A DNA stretch of 64,000 bases, taken from Hyphomonadaceae bacterium. GTDB taxonomy: Bacteria > Pseudomonadota > Alphaproteobacteria > Caulobacterales > Aquidulcibacteraceae. The DNA lies in contig JAEUMT010000027.1 in NCBI GenBank assembly GCA_016791365.1, forward strand, positions 124,001 to 188,000, read 5' to 3'. The position numbers were made by a program, and so were the translations under genes. Of the stretch, positions 1 to 9,478 are shown in pieces; the first letter of the stretch is position 1; each line of letters starts with the position of its first letter. The notes below the pieces were generated by a model. It saw nothing but the letters and a program-made list of their open reading frames with translations. It was not told the origin of the DNA and made no database searches.

Positions 1-56
1 CAAAATCAGCCGCGCCGCTAAGACCTCAGCAATTGTTACGCGCGCATACCAGAAGC

Positions 57-857
57 ATGTCAGGCGCAAACGCCATTGATCAGCCGCTGCCGCGCACACG
101 CGCGGCGCCGATCTATGCGATCGCCTCCGGGAAAGGCGGCGTCGGCAAGACGTGGCTCTCCACAATGCTGTCGATTGCGTTTGGCCGCGCCGGCCAGCGG
201 GCGCTGCTCGTCGATTGCGACCTCGGGCTCGCTAATGTCGATGTGCAGCTGGGCGTGCGGCCAACGGCGGACGTGCATTCGGTGGTGCGCGGCTTTCTTG
301 AACTTGAATCCGCTGTCACGCCGGTCATGGGCGGCCCCGGGCGCAACGGCGGCTTTGATCTTATCGCGGGGCACTCGGGCTCAGGCGCGCTTGGGGCGGT
401 GAAGCTCGAAGAAGTGGCGCGCATCGCCAACGGGCTTTCGCGGCTGACGCCGCATTATGATCGCGTCTTGCTCGATCTTGCGGCGGGCATCGACCCGACC
501 GTGCTACGCTTCGCGCGCGCCGCCGATCGATTGATCCTGGTGACGACCGAAGAGCCAACAGCGCTCACGGACGCTTACGCGATGGTGAAGCTGTTGCGCC
601 TGCAAGGCTCGCAAGTAACGCCGTGGGTGATCGTGAACATGGCCGAGAACCGCGTCAAAGGACGCAAGGTGTTCGATCAGTTCGCGATGGCGTGTAACGA
701 ATATCTTGGCTTCAAGCCGAAATTCGCCGGCGCGATCACACGTGACCCGCGCGTGCCGGATTCAATCCGCGCACAAACGCCGTTGCCGACGCGCCATCCG
801 CAAAGCCAGGCATACGAAGACGTGATCCGCATCGTCGAAGCGCTGAACGCGGGTTAG
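57..857 (+). CDS. flhG: Flagellar number/placement ATPase FlhG (MinD-like)
   Basis: ParA/MinD-family P-loop ATPase that, in the FlhG/FleN family, works with the GTPase FlhF to control flagellar number and position. The deviant Walker A motif GKGGVGKTW lies near residues 25-33, and LLVDCDLGLANVD is the second conserved strand. The product has 266 residues from the ATG at 57, close to the family's usual length. A TTG at 33 would add eight residues but has no better ribosome site. The N-terminus contains DQPLP, a possible relic of the DQAxGL FlhF-activating motif of the family. flhF would be expected just upstream, outside the window. The stop overlaps the convergent DUF1275 gene by 4 bp. fliI and fliJ nearby support the flagellar assignment. 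Confidence 0.85.
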   Translation: MSGANAIDQPLPRTRAAPIYAIASGKGGVGKTWLSTMLSIAFGRAGQRALLVDCDLGLANVDVQLGVRPTADVHSVVRGFLELESAVTPVMGGPGRNGGFDLIAGHSGSGALGAVKLEEVARIANGLSRLTPHYDRVLLDLAAGIDPTVLRFARAADRLILVTTEEPTALTDAYAMVKLLRLQGSQVTPWVIVNMAENRVKGRKVFDQFAMACNEYLGFKPKFAGAITRDPRVPDSIRAQTPLPTRHPQSQAYEDVIRIVEALNAG

Positions 858-1492
858 CCGGCGGACGGCATTTTGCTCAGGACGATCGTGAGCAAGGCGG
901 CGAATGCGGCGGCAAGCCAAAGCGATTGCAGGCCGATCCAATTGTAGATGAGCGCGCCGAGAGTTGCGCCAAGCACCAGGCCGCTCCACAGCAAGGCATA
1001 TGGCGCCCAGTCCCATCGGCTGCCGCCGACCAGCGCCGCGGCCAGCCGTTGCCCCATGCGCACGAGCGTTCCCGTCATGTAGGTGACGCCGATGCTGACT
1101 TCCCCTCCACGCACAAACACGCCATTCATCGCGCCCATCGCGCTCGCCAACAACGCGATCGCAATGCCGGGCGCCGACATGCCCGCAAGGAACGCCGCAA
1201 GTGCAAGCAAGCCGGCCACGCACGCCAGGACGCGGACGCCGCCAGTATGATCGCCGCGGCGATTAATCAGCGCACCGAGCATGACGCCAAGCACGAAGAT
1301 GGCAATGAGACCGCCGGCAAGTTGGGCGGCGCCGAGATGCGAGGCAAGACCAACGCCCAATCTTGTCGAATTGCCGCTCATGAACGAGACGAAGTAGCCA
1401 CCGAGATGAATGAACGCGTTGGCGTCGGCGAAGCCCGCCAGGGTGGACAATGCGGCGGCAAACAACCAGTAGCGGCGTCTGTACCGGAGCAT
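854..1492 (-). CDS. DUF1275 (YoaK-type) membrane protein
   Basis: A 212-residue, strongly hydrophobic protein with about six predicted transmembrane segments. It opens with RRRYWLFAAALSTLAGFADA followed by FMSGNSTRLG, the recognisable start of the YoaK/DUF1275 family; a small-residue-rich motif (YMTGTLVRMG) recurs in the second half. The biochemical role of the family is unknown. It follows fliJ with a 3-bp gap on the same strand, so it may be transcribed with fliI-fliJ, but there is no functional reason to call it flagellar. Confidence 0.75.
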   Translation of the reverse strand: MLRYRRRYWLFAAALSTLAGFADANAFIHLGGYFVSFMSGNSTRLGVGLASHLGAAQLAGGLIAIFVLGVMLGALINRRGDHTGGVRVLACVAGLLALAAFLAGMSAPGIAIALLASAMGAMNGVFVRGGEVSIGVTYMTGTLVRMGQRLAAALVGGSRWDWAPYALLWSGLVLGATLGALIYNWIGLQSLWLAAAFAALLTIVLSKMPSAG

Positions 1493-1495
1493 GAT

Positions 1496-1912
1496 CTAGC
1501 GATTTAGGCGCGCGGCGCGCAGCGTCGCAAATTCGTCGAGCTCGGCGTCTTCACGCTTTTCGCGCTTTCGAATTTCGCGCTGCTCTTCCAACTCGATCAG
1601 GCGTTCGAACTTGCGCACTTCCGTGTGAGCTTCGGCGATGAGTGCGCGCAGGCGTTCAGTTTCCTGGGCGATGAGGATGCGTTCAGCGTCCAGCGCCTTG
1701 CGCACGGCAATCGCCGTGACAGCGTAGCCGCCATAGGCGCGCGCGGATTCATAGTCGCGTTGCGCCAGCCTTTGCTCGTTGCGCAGGGTTTGTTCGTGGC
1801 CGTCGATGCGCTGGACGACGTTGGCGTCCTTGGTGACCTGATCCGCCAGCGCACGGCGCAGCGTTTCGAGATCCCGTTGTGCGAGTTTTAGGAGGGTGCG
1901 GAGGGATTTCAC
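1496..1912 (-). CDS. fliJ: Flagellar export protein FliJ
   Basis: A 138-residue, highly charged, almost entirely alpha-helical protein rich in Arg, Glu, Leu and Gln with heptad-like spacing, as expected for the coiled-coil FliJ. In the family FliJ couples the FliI ATPase hexamer to the FlhA export gate and acts as a general chaperone of flagellar type III export. The assignment rests on size, composition and position immediately after fliI on the same strand, because FliJ sequences diverge strongly. The 148-bp gap to fliI is filled by a repeat element instead of the usual close coupling. Confidence 0.75.
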   Translation of the reverse strand: MKSLRTLLKLAQRDLETLRRALADQVTKDANVVQRIDGHEQTLRNEQRLAQRDYESARAYGGYAVTAIAVRKALDAERILIAQETERLRALIAEAHTEVRKFERLIELEEQREIRKREKREDAELDEFATLRAARLNR

Positions 1913-1924
1913 TGCAGCACTTCC

Positions 1925-2047
1925 AATGCTCCCCCGCGTGCGGGGGAGCTGTCAGCGAAGCTGACTGAGGGGGCGGCGCGCACGGCTGACGGACTTACCC
2001 CCTCCCCTCGCTTCGCTCGGACCTCCCCCGCAAGCGGGTGAGGATGG
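1925..2047. repeat. REP-like palindromic intergenic element
   Basis: Three hairpins in tandem fill the fliI-fliJ gap: perfect 10-bp arms at 1928-1937 and 1940-1949 (GCTCCCCCGC / GCGGGGGAGC), a GTCAGC-GAA-GCTGAC hairpin at 1951-1965, and an imperfect CCTCCCCCGC / GCGGGTGAGG hairpin near 2022-2043. Multi-hairpin elements with runs such as CTCCCCCGC and CAGCGAAGCTGA are typical dispersed intergenic repeats in alphaproteobacteria. In the transcript it could attenuate or stabilise the fliI/fliJ mRNA. No second copy was noticed in this window. Confidence 0.75.
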
Positions 2048-2060
2048 AAGATGGCGCGCG

Positions 2061-3380
2061 TCATTGCATTGCGTCTTCAAGCATGCCGAAGCTTTCGGCG
2101 AGGGTCGAATGTTCGTCACGTTGCTGGGTCAGCACGCGTTCGATGGCGGGGCGCACGCGGATTGCTTCGTCGACTTGCGGATCAGCGCCGGCTTTGTAGG
2201 CGCCGATGCGAATGAGCTCTTCCATTTCGCCGTAGAGGCTCAAGGCTTCGCGCGCGCGTGCGACGAGCGCGTTCTCTTCGCCAGTGTGGCACATCGGCAT
2301 GAGGCGCGAGATCGACTTCAGAACATTGATCGCGGGATAGCGGCCGCGTTCAGCGATCGAACGCTCCATGACGATGTGACCATCGAGAATGCCGCGCACG
2401 GCGTCGGCGATCGGTTCGTTGTGGTCGTCGCCGTCGACGAGCACGGTGAAGAGCGCCGTGATAGAACCCTGCTCGCCTTCGCGGCCGGGACCGGCGCGTT
2501 CGAGCAACTTCGGGAGCTCGGCGAACACGGAGGGCGTGTAGCCCTTGGTTGTCGGCGGCTCGCCGACGCCAAGGCCGATCTCGCGTTGCGCCATGGCGAA
2601 GCGGGTGACGGAGTCGATCAGCAGCAGGACGTCTTTGCCCTCGTCGCGGAAATGTTCGGCGACGGCGCAGGCCATGTGCGGCGCGAGGCGACGGCGGGCG
2701 GCGCTTTCGTCGGAGGTCGCGACGACAACGACGGAGCGGCGGCGGCCCTCTTCGCCGAGCGTGTCCTCGATGAATTCCTTCACTTCGCGTCCGCGTTCGC
2801 CAACCAGGCCGATGACGATGACATCGGCGTTGGCGCCGCGCGCGAGCATCGACATGAGCACGGACTTGCCGACGCCGGAGCCGGCGAAGACGCCCATGCG
2901 CTGTCCACGGCAGAGCGCGGCAAATATGTTGATGGCGCGTACGCCGACGTCGAGACGACCGCCGACGCGGGCGCGGTCGTGTGCGGATGGCGGCGCGGCG
3001 CGCACCGGTGTCGGCTTCAACCCGCTCGGCAGCGGCCCCTCGCCGTCCACAGGATTGCCGAAGCAATCGATGACGCGGCCGAGCCACGCTGGTGACGGGC
3101 GCGCCATGGGCGATGCGCCTTCGAGCACCACACGCGCGCCAGGCCTAATCGCTTCGATCGAGTCATACGGCGCGATCAGCGCGCGATCTCCACGGAACCC
3201 TACGATCTCTCCACGCACCGAAGCGTGCCCGAAGATCGTCACGCGGGCGCCAAGTGCGAGCGCTTCGACGGGGCCGGTTACTTCGATAAGCGCGCCTGAG
3301 AGTCCGGTCACGCGTCCTTCGAAGCGACGCGCGTCGAGTGCATGAATCTCTTCAGCAAGTTTGGTGAGTAATGAAGGCAT
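2061..3380 (-). CDS. fliI: Flagellum-specific ATPase FliI
   Basis: A 439-residue ATPase of the flagellar type III export apparatus, homologous to F1-ATPase beta. It shows the Walker A motif [11 protein letters not shown], then [15 protein letters not shown], Walker [20 protein letters not shown], and the FliI-typical [13 protein letters not shown] and [20 protein letters not shown] blocks. Length matches the family. It is followed on the same strand by fliJ after a repeat-filled gap. Its start faces ctrA across a 241-bp divergent region that contains a CtrA-type half-site at 3406-3413. No clear Shine-Dalgarno sequence precedes the ATG. Confidence 0.95.
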   Translation of the reverse strand: MPSLLTKLAEEIHALDARRFEGRVTGLSGALIEVTGPVEALALGARVTIFGHASVRGEIVGFRGDRALIAPYDSIEAIRPGARVVLEGASPMARPSPAWLGRVIDCFGNPVDGEGPLPSGLKPTPVRAAPPSAHDRARVGGRLDVGVRAINIFAALCRGQRMGVFAGSGVGKSVLMSMLARGANADVIVIGLVGERGREVKEFIEDTLGEEGRRRSVVVVATSDESAARRRLAPHMACAVAEHFRDEGKDVLLLIDSVTRFAMAQREIGLGVGEPPTTKGYTPSVFAELPKLLERAGPGREGEQGSITALFTVLVDGDDHNEPIADAVRGILDGHIVMERSIAERGRYPAINVLKSISRLMPMCHTGEENALVARAREALSLYGEMEELIRIGAYKAGADPQVDEAIRVRPAIERVLTQQRDEHSTLAESFGMLEDAMQ

Positions 3381-3405
3381 CGCTGTTCACATTAAATGCA
3401 GCGAC

Positions 3406-3413
3406 ATGGTTAA
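3406..3413 (-). promoter_or_regulatory. CtrA-type half-site upstream of fliI
   Basis: On the minus strand this reads TTAACCAT, the half-site recognised by CtrA in Caulobacter. It lies 26 bp upstream of the fliI start. A further TTAA at 3392-3395 is 14 bp away, not the 7-bp spacing of a full CtrA box. CtrA control of flagellar genes is established in Caulobacter; applying it here is inference. Confidence 0.45.
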
Positions 3414-3439
3414 CCGACATTTACAGGTACAGCGCGGCT

Positions 3440-3606
3440 GATTCCGAGTGCGGAATCAAATCAACCTCTAGAGCGTGTGAAATAGTGCGTCCCAACGCCT
3501 TGCGTCGATTAACGAAGCGACTCATGAAGAAATTCAGCGCGAGGGGTCGCGCGTTCGTTAAAAGTTAACCGGTTAGGACTCATTACTGAGTCGTACAGGT
3601 TAACCC
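3440..3606 (+). promoter_or_regulatory. ctrA promoter region with GANTC sites and TTAA boxes
   Basis: Five GANTC (CcrM methylation) sites occur in 153 bp: 3440-3444, 3453-3457, 3519-3523, 3577-3581 and 3588-3592. TTAA boxes lie at 3558-3561, 3565-3568 and 3600-3603, the last two followed by CC as in CtrA half-sites. In Caulobacter crescentus one ctrA promoter is silenced by full GANTC methylation and another is autoregulated by CtrA, so the arrangement here suggests both kinds of control. Exact -35/-10 elements were not assigned. Confidence 0.55.
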
Positions 3607-3621
3607 AGTAGGGGCGACGTA

Positions 3622-4344
<723 letters not shown>

Positions 4345-4392
4345 TTCTCCGAATTCACGCTACAGACTGCGTAGCGGGCGGAACTAACGTAG

Positions 4393-4425
4393 CCTCGGGA
4401 TCGAAAGATCCCGAGGTTTTCGTTT
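4393..4425 (+). terminator. Intrinsic terminator after ctrA
   Basis: Perfect 10-bp stem CCTCGGGATC (4393-4402) and GATCCCGAGG (4407-4416) with a GAAA tetraloop, followed by TTTTCGTTT. It lies 48 bp after the ctrA stop and only 3 bp before the next start codon. Confidence 0.92.
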
Positions 4426-4428
4426 ACC

Positions 4429-5943
4429 ATGATCGATCGTCGCCATGTGTTGCGCGCCGGCGCCGCGATGCTCGCGAGCGCGGCGGCCACGCCTGCACTG
4501 GCGGACGAAGACGCAGCATCGCAATTGCGCCGCCTCGTTGATCGCCTGGCGGATCGCTCGCGGGTTACGCGGCCATTTCTGTTGCGGCGGTTCGATGCAA
4601 CGCGGCTCAGCGCCCGCGAACGCGTGCTCTACGAAACGCTCCTTGCAGGCGCCGACGCGGATGCGGCGCTGGCGCAGCGCGCGTGGGGCAGGACAGGCCA
4701 ACCCTATCCTGTCACGCATCGTACGGGCGCGTGGCGCAGCGCATCGTCGCTCCGCGACGGCAACCGGGTTCGTGGCGCCGTCCGCGCCGTGAACCGCGAC
4801 ACGAACGATCTGCGGGCGTGTGCGGATCGTGGCGTCATAGCGCCTGACTTCCTCATTGATGCAGCATTGCGGGAAGTTCGCGGCGCCATGCGCGGTGTAG
4901 GCGCAACACAAGTCGCCGATGGCGACATGCTGATTGAATCGCTTAGCCGGCAAGCCGATGTCCTCGAACATCAACGCGCCCACGCCGGCAATCAAGCCGG
5001 CATGTGGCGACTCCCCGATGGGGACGAGTTTTACGCACAAACATTGCAGTTTCAGCTTGGCGCGCCGCTGGACCCGCACGAAGCACACGCCCGCGCCGCA
5101 GAGCGCTGTAGTGAGCTTCAAGCGCAAGCGGATCCTCTGCTCCGCGCGGAAGGCCTGACACGCGGCAGCGTAGCGGCGCGTCTGCGCGCATTTGCGCGGG
5201 ACGAAAGATTTCAGTTGAGAGATCGACCCGCCGCTGTCGCGGCCATGAACGCGCAGCTGTCGCGCACCAGAGAGCTGGCGGCGCCGGTGCTTGATATTAC
5301 GACCCAAGGCGTGGTCGCTGAGCTTGACCCCGCACTGAGCGCCGGCGGCGCCCGCAGCCAGCGCAACGGCGCCAACCTCCTCATGGATTTCGCCACAACG
5401 CGGCCGGCATGGTCGCTGGCGAGCATGGTGCATCATGAGCATACGCCTGGGCACATTCTACAAGCGCGATTCAATCGCGGCGTGCCGCCGCTGCAGCTGC
5501 GCTACAGCGGCGGGTTCGGCGAGGCATGGTCGATCTATGCGGAGATGCTTGCCGATGAGCTTGGCGCGTTCGAAGGCAATCGGCCGGCGCGCATCGGCTA
5601 TCTGCAGTGGATGATGTTCCGCATGGCGCGCGTCGTCGCCGATACCGGCATTCACGCGAAACGCTGGAGCCGTGAGCGCGCGATCGCGGAAATGTATGCG
5701 CTGCAGGGCGATGAGACGGCGCTTGTGACAATCGAGGATGATGTCGCGCGCTTCGCGGCGCAACCGGGCGCGTTTGCCGTGCAAGGCTATGCGGCGCTTC
5801 ATTTCATGGACCTGCGCGAACGCACGCGACGCGCGGCGGGGACGCGGTTTTCGCTATCCGCCTTTCACGATGCGGCGCTGCGTGGTGGGCCACTCTCCCC
5901 GCCCGGCCTTGAGCAGGCCATGAAGGCGGCGTTCGACCTATAA
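4429..5943 (+). CDS. DUF885 family secreted protein (Tat-type signal)
   Basis: A 504-residue DUF885 protein. The N-terminus has a twin-arginine-like signal (DRRHVLRAGAA) and a plausible cleavage after ALA near residue 25, implying a periplasmic or exported location. The DUF885 hallmark HHEHTPGH near residue 330 is followed by YSGGFGEAWSIYAEMLADE and, later, EMYALQ. This family resembles zinc-metallopeptidase folds, but its substrate is unknown. The start codon is 3 bp behind the ctrA terminator and lacks a Shine-Dalgarno sequence, so it may be translated from a leaderless transcript or may start further in, for example at the Met in AAMLASAAA. The stop overlaps the convergent amidohydrolase by 6 bp. 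Confidence 0.8.
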   Translation: MIDRRHVLRAGAAMLASAAATPALADEDAASQLRRLVDRLADRSRVTRPFLLRRFDATRLSARERVLYETLLAGADADAALAQRAWGRTGQPYPVTHRTGAWRSASSLRDGNRVRGAVRAVNRDTNDLRACADRGVIAPDFLIDAALREVRGAMRGVGATQVADGDMLIESLSRQADVLEHQRAHAGNQAGMWRLPDGDEFYAQTLQFQLGAPLDPHEAHARAAERCSELQAQADPLLRAEGLTRGSVAARLRAFARDERFQLRDRPAAVAAMNAQLSRTRELAAPVLDITTQGVVAELDPALSAGGARSQRNGANLLMDFATTRPAWSLASMVHHEHTPGHILQARFNRGVPPLQLRYSGGFGEAWSIYAEMLADELGAFEGNRPARIGYLQWMMFRMARVVADTGIHAKRWSRERAIAEMYALQGDETALVTIEDDVARFAAQPGAFAVQGYAALHFMDLRERTRRAAGTRFSLSAFHDAALRGGPLSPPGLEQAMKAAFDL

Positions 5944-7593
5944 AGCTTCGTGCGCAACGCGCCCGTTGGAGATGGTGAGCTTTGCAGACGCGGTTGGGAT
6001 GGCGCTTGGCTCCGCGGTCATCAGGTCGGCTGAGAAGGCGGTGACGTTCGCCTGCTTGCCAACCTCGATCGTGCCGCGCTCGTTTTCGGTGAAACTTGCG
6101 AAGGCCGGCGCCGCGGTGAACATGCGCAAGGCCTCCGCGCGCGTGACGGCTTCTTCAAGATGCCAATCGGGGCCAGCGAAGCCGTTCAAATCATGGCGAT
6201 AGGTGGCGGCGTAAAACTCGACCAGCGGATCGCCCTTCTCAACCGGCGCGTCCGTGCCGCCGGCGATGGTTGCGCCTGAGTCAAGCAGCGCGCGCCACGC
6301 ATAGGCGCCGGCAAGGCGGCTAGGCCCGAGGCGCGCGGGCGCGAAGAAGAGATCGCTGATCGCGTGCGAAGGCTGCATCGAGGCGATGACGCCCTGGGCG
6401 GCGAAGCGGGGAATGTCCTCTGTCGCGAGAATTTGGGCGTGCTCAATCCGATAGCGGGCGTTGCGAAGCGCTTCCGGGTTGTCGGCAAAAGCGTCACGAT
6501 AGGCGTCGAGGACCAGGCGGTTGCCGCGATCGCCGATGGCGTGCGTTGTCACCTGAACGTTCTTTGCCTTGGCGCGCTGGATCATCGCGGCAATTTGCTC
6601 AGGCGGCGTAACAAGCAGGCCGGATGAGGTGCGCACATCGCTGTAGGGCGCGAGCAATGCGGCGCCGCGCGAGCCGAGCGCGCCATCCATGTACATTTTG
6701 ATGCCGCGAACCTTCACGGCGCCCTCGCCGTACGGACCGGTTTCGAGAATTCCTTCCGCGTCCTCAGGCGTGAGATAAATGTCGGCGCTGATCGGCAGAT
6801 CGCCGCTGGCCGCGAACTCCTGAAACAGCTGCGCTTCGGCCAGCGTGGTGCTCATGTTGTGAACGCCGGTCCAGCCGCGGGACGCGTAAATGCGTGCGCC
6901 CTGCAGCAGCGCTTCGCGCATCATCGCCGCGGTCGGGGGCGGAAAACGGCTCTGTACGAGGGACATGGCGTTGTCGATCAACATGCCGGTCGCCGCGCCC
7001 GAGGCGTCACGCTCGATGCTGCCGCCGGCCGGATTGGCGGTGTTGTTGTCGATTTGCGCAAGCTGTAGCGCGGCGGTGTTGACGACCGCGGCATGGCCGT
7101 CGATGCGCTCAAGGAAAACGGGACGATCGGAGACGATGGCGTCGAGATCGGCGCGATTGGGGAAGCGGCGTTCGGGCCAATGCGTCTCGATCCAGCCGCG
7201 CCCATAGATCGGGCCCTCCGCGTGCGAGCTTGCATAGGCGCGGAGACGATCCTGCAGATCGGTGATTGACGGCGCGCCGACAAGATCAAGCGTGAGAGCG
7301 GCCGCGCCGACACCGGAGAGGTGGACGTGCGCGTCGGTGAAGCCCGGAAACGCGGCCGCGCCGCCCAGGTCAATCTCGCGCGCATTTCCCGCATTCGCGC
7401 GCGCATCGGCGAGCGAGCCGACGACAGCGAAGAGGCCATTGCTGATGCGCAGCGCTTCGACGGGGGCTTCGGCGACGCCGGTATAAATCGGGCCGCCATG
7501 GATGATGAGATCGGGCGTGCCGCGAGGGGCGCAACCCATAACAAGCGCGCCTAGCGAAGCTTGAGCAAAATTGCGGCGGCTAAGTTGAAGCAT
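5938..7593 (-). CDS. YtcJ-like amidohydrolase with Tat-type signal
   Basis: A 551-residue member of the amidohydrolase family 3 (YtcJ-like). The metal-binding start motif DAHVHL follows AAFPGFT near residue 85; later motifs include TTHAIGDRGN, RIEHAQI and GGTDAPVE, which place the remaining His and Asp ligands. The N-terminus SRRNFAQASLGALVMGC looks like a twin-arginine signal, so it is probably exported. The substrate cannot be predicted beyond hydrolysis of an amide- or N-acyl-like bond. AGGGGGATTCC before the ATG is a good ribosome site. It converges on the DUF885 gene with a 6-bp overlap. Confidence 0.85.
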   Translation of the reverse strand: MLQLSRRNFAQASLGALVMGCAPRGTPDLIIHGGPIYTGVAEAPVEALRISNGLFAVVGSLADARANAGNAREIDLGGAAAFPGFTDAHVHLSGVGAAALTLDLVGAPSITDLQDRLRAYASSHAEGPIYGRGWIETHWPERRFPNRADLDAIVSDRPVFLERIDGHAAVVNTAALQLAQIDNNTANPAGGSIERDASGAATGMLIDNAMSLVQSRFPPPTAAMMREALLQGARIYASRGWTGVHNMSTTLAEAQLFQEFAASGDLPISADIYLTPEDAEGILETGPYGEGAVKVRGIKMYMDGALGSRGAALLAPYSDVRTSSGLLVTPPEQIAAMIQRAKAKNVQVTTHAIGDRGNRLVLDAYRDAFADNPEALRNARYRIEHAQILATEDIPRFAAQGVIASMQPSHAISDLFFAPARLGPSRLAGAYAWRALLDSGATIAGGTDAPVEKGDPLVEFYAATYRHDLNGFAGPDWHLEEAVTRAEALRMFTAAPAFASFTENERGTIEVGKQANVTAFSADLMTAEPSAIPTASAKLTISNGRVAHEAL

Positions 7594-7651
7594 GGAATCC
7601 CCCTACCCTTGTCGACATAGCCGCACCGCGCAGCCCGGCGCCTACGAAAGT

Positions 7652-8353
7652 TTAACGCGACCGATTTTGAGCGTCGATCAGCGGCGTGAAATCGCCAGGC
7701 GGCGGCAACTGGAAGCGATCGAACGCCCAATCGGCGTAGGGCCCTTTTGTATCCACCCAATGCATGAACAGGTGCGCCGACCACCGGTTCGGGTTGGACG
7801 CGAGGCGTCCGTGCCGATAGTTCACGCCCTGATAGAGGATGGCGTTTCCGGGCGCGAGATCGACGGAGGAATATTCTTCATCGCCAAAATCATCGGCGGG
7901 CGCGAGTTTCTGCGCCGTGGGAAATTCAAAGCGCTGATGACCGATTTCAAAACTCCAAGTCTTGCCGTCGGAATAAGCGAGCGGCATCGATAAGCTATGC
8001 TCGCACGACGGACGATCCGCATGCACCTTGCAGACGTCCCCGCCCTGATAGACGCGGAAGAACGCGTATGTTGGCACCAGCGCCTTTCCCGTTGCGTCGC
8101 ACATGCGGGCGGTGAGACCCCAGTGAAATCCCATCAGCGGCGCGTAGTGGTACGAGTAGATTTCATACGCGCGCTTGTTCGTGATCTCGGGTTGCTGCAT
8201 GAGATTCGCCAAGGTCGCGGCATCGGAGCGCGCGATGTCGCTGTGCATGATAGCCAACAGCGCCTGAACGACATCGCCGGAGGCGACGCTCAGGAGATGA
8301 GCCGAGCCCTTGGCATAATAGTCGCCGCGCGTTTTTGCTTCGTCAGCCGCCAT
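7652..8353 (-). CDS. 2-oxoglutarate/Fe(II)-oxygenase-like protein
   Basis: A 233-residue protein with FFRVYQGGDVCKVHADRPSCEHS around residues 110-130, giving an HxD pair inside a cupin-like jelly-roll context, and a later NYRHGR histidine near 195. This pattern is seen in uncharacterised proteins related to the 2OG-Fe(II) dioxygenase superfamily. The HxD...H assignment is inferred from the pattern, not proven. AGGGAGCC before the ATG supports the start. It stands alone between convergent or co-directional single genes. Low confidence on function, high on it being a real gene. Confidence 0.5.
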   Translation of the reverse strand: MAADEAKTRGDYYAKGSAHLLSVASGDVVQALLAIMHSDIARSDAATLANLMQQPEITNKRAYEIYSYHYAPLMGFHWGLTARMCDATGKALVPTYAFFRVYQGGDVCKVHADRPSCEHSLSMPLAYSDGKTWSFEIGHQRFEFPTAQKLAPADDFGDEEYSSVDLAPGNAILYQGVNYRHGRLASNPNRWSAHLFMHWVDTKGPYADWAFDRFQLPPPGDFTPLIDAQNRSR

Positions 8354-8535
8354 TTTGGCTCCCTAGGCGCGCACGTTAGTGTGGCAGGCGCCCGCGAGAC
8401 AAGCCGAGGCCCCCTTGGCGTGCAGCGCCGCGCCTCATAATGGCGTTTGCGGTCTTGTTTCAATGAGACAATGCAGGGAATCCATTGCCTTGGCCGCCTT
8501 CGGCTCGACCTTTAGGGGCGGCGCCGGCAGATCGC

Positions 8536-9315
8536 CTAGCGGTTGAAGACAGGCTTTCGCTTGGCGAAGAAGGCGCTTACCGCTTCACCGAAATCGGCCA
8601 GACCGGCACAATATACAAAGGCGTCGCGTTCCTTCGTCAGCTGTTCCGCGAGCGGACTGTCGGGTGCGCTGTCGATCAGGCTCAATGTTTGACGGATCGC
8701 CGCCGATGGGCCGGACGCTAGGCGATCCGCGAGTTCACGCACCACATCCTCTAACGCCTCAGCCGCGACGACACGATTGACCAGACCCAGTTGCAGCGCG
8801 CGATCGGCGGTGATCGGCTCGGCAAGCAGCGCAATTTCGGCCGCGCGGCGTGCGCCAACCGTTCGGGTGAGCGCCCACGACCCGCCGCAATCGGGCGTCG
8901 CCGCGACGCGGATGTAGGCGAGATTCAACGTTGTGTCTTCGGCGGCGACCGCCAACGTCGTCATGAGCGCCAGACTGACGCCGGCGCCGGCAACATTGCC
9001 TTTTAGCACCGCAATGCTCGGGAGATTGCTTTGGCGCAGGCGCAGCAGCGCTTCGTGCATAACGTCAATCAACTCGCCAGCCGCCGCCGATGCGTCGGGA
9101 GCAGCACTGAGGTGCGCAAGATCGCCGCCCGAGACGAAGGCGCGCCCCTCGCCCGAAAGCACCACGACACGCACGCCCGGGTGGTCGACCGCGCGGTCGA
9201 CCGCCCCGAGGAACGCCCGCGCGGTCTCAAGATCGAGAGCATTTAGTCGTTCGGGGCGATTGAAATGAATGCGGGCGACCCCTCCCCCGACGTCGAACAA
9301 CACGCGCTCACTCAT
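8536..9315 (-). CDS. Enoyl-CoA hydratase/isomerase (crotonase) family protein
   Basis: A 259-residue crotonase-fold protein. The first oxyanion-hole loop is GRAFVSGGDLAHL and the second is VAGAGVSLAL. The usual catalytic acidic segment reads AATPDCGGSW, with Asp in the region where hydratases carry Glu, so the reaction could be hydration or isomerisation. Start chosen at the Met of MSERVLF with GATGAGG upstream; an in-frame ATG at 9330 would add five residues. It lies just left of the catabolic supercluster and has no copy of the cluster operator upstream, so membership is uncertain. Confidence 0.85.
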   Translation of the reverse strand: MSERVLFDVGGGVARIHFNRPERLNALDLETARAFLGAVDRAVDHPGVRVVVLSGEGRAFVSGGDLAHLSAAPDASAAAGELIDVMHEALLRLRQSNLPSIAVLKGNVAGAGVSLALMTTLAVAAEDTTLNLAYIRVAATPDCGGSWALTRTVGARRAAEIALLAEPITADRALQLGLVNRVVAAEALEDVVRELADRLASGPSAAIRQTLSLIDSAPDSPLAEQLTKERDAFVYCAGLADFGEAVSAFFAKRKPVFNR

Positions 9316-9478
9316 CGGCAACCTCATCATCGTTCAGCGTCTGTCCGGCACAAGGCGCCGGCCCGGAACCTTGACAGCGCAACGCCAGCGCGGGCACAAG
9401 CGGGCGATATAAGCACAATAGGGCGGAAAACGAACATGCACCAGCCTTGGCGCGCCGCCTCCAACCGGGGCGTCCTCT

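Noticed and set aside
2064-3095. Open frame of 343 codons opposite fliI
   Set aside because: It mirrors the fliI coding sequence on the other strand and has no recognisable domain.
9402-9416. GGGCGATATAAGCAC upstream of the GMC gene as an operator copy
   Set aside because: The left arm fits but the right arm and centre do not (11 of 15 at best). A nearby TTGACA at 9371 has no matching -10. Too weak to list as a site.
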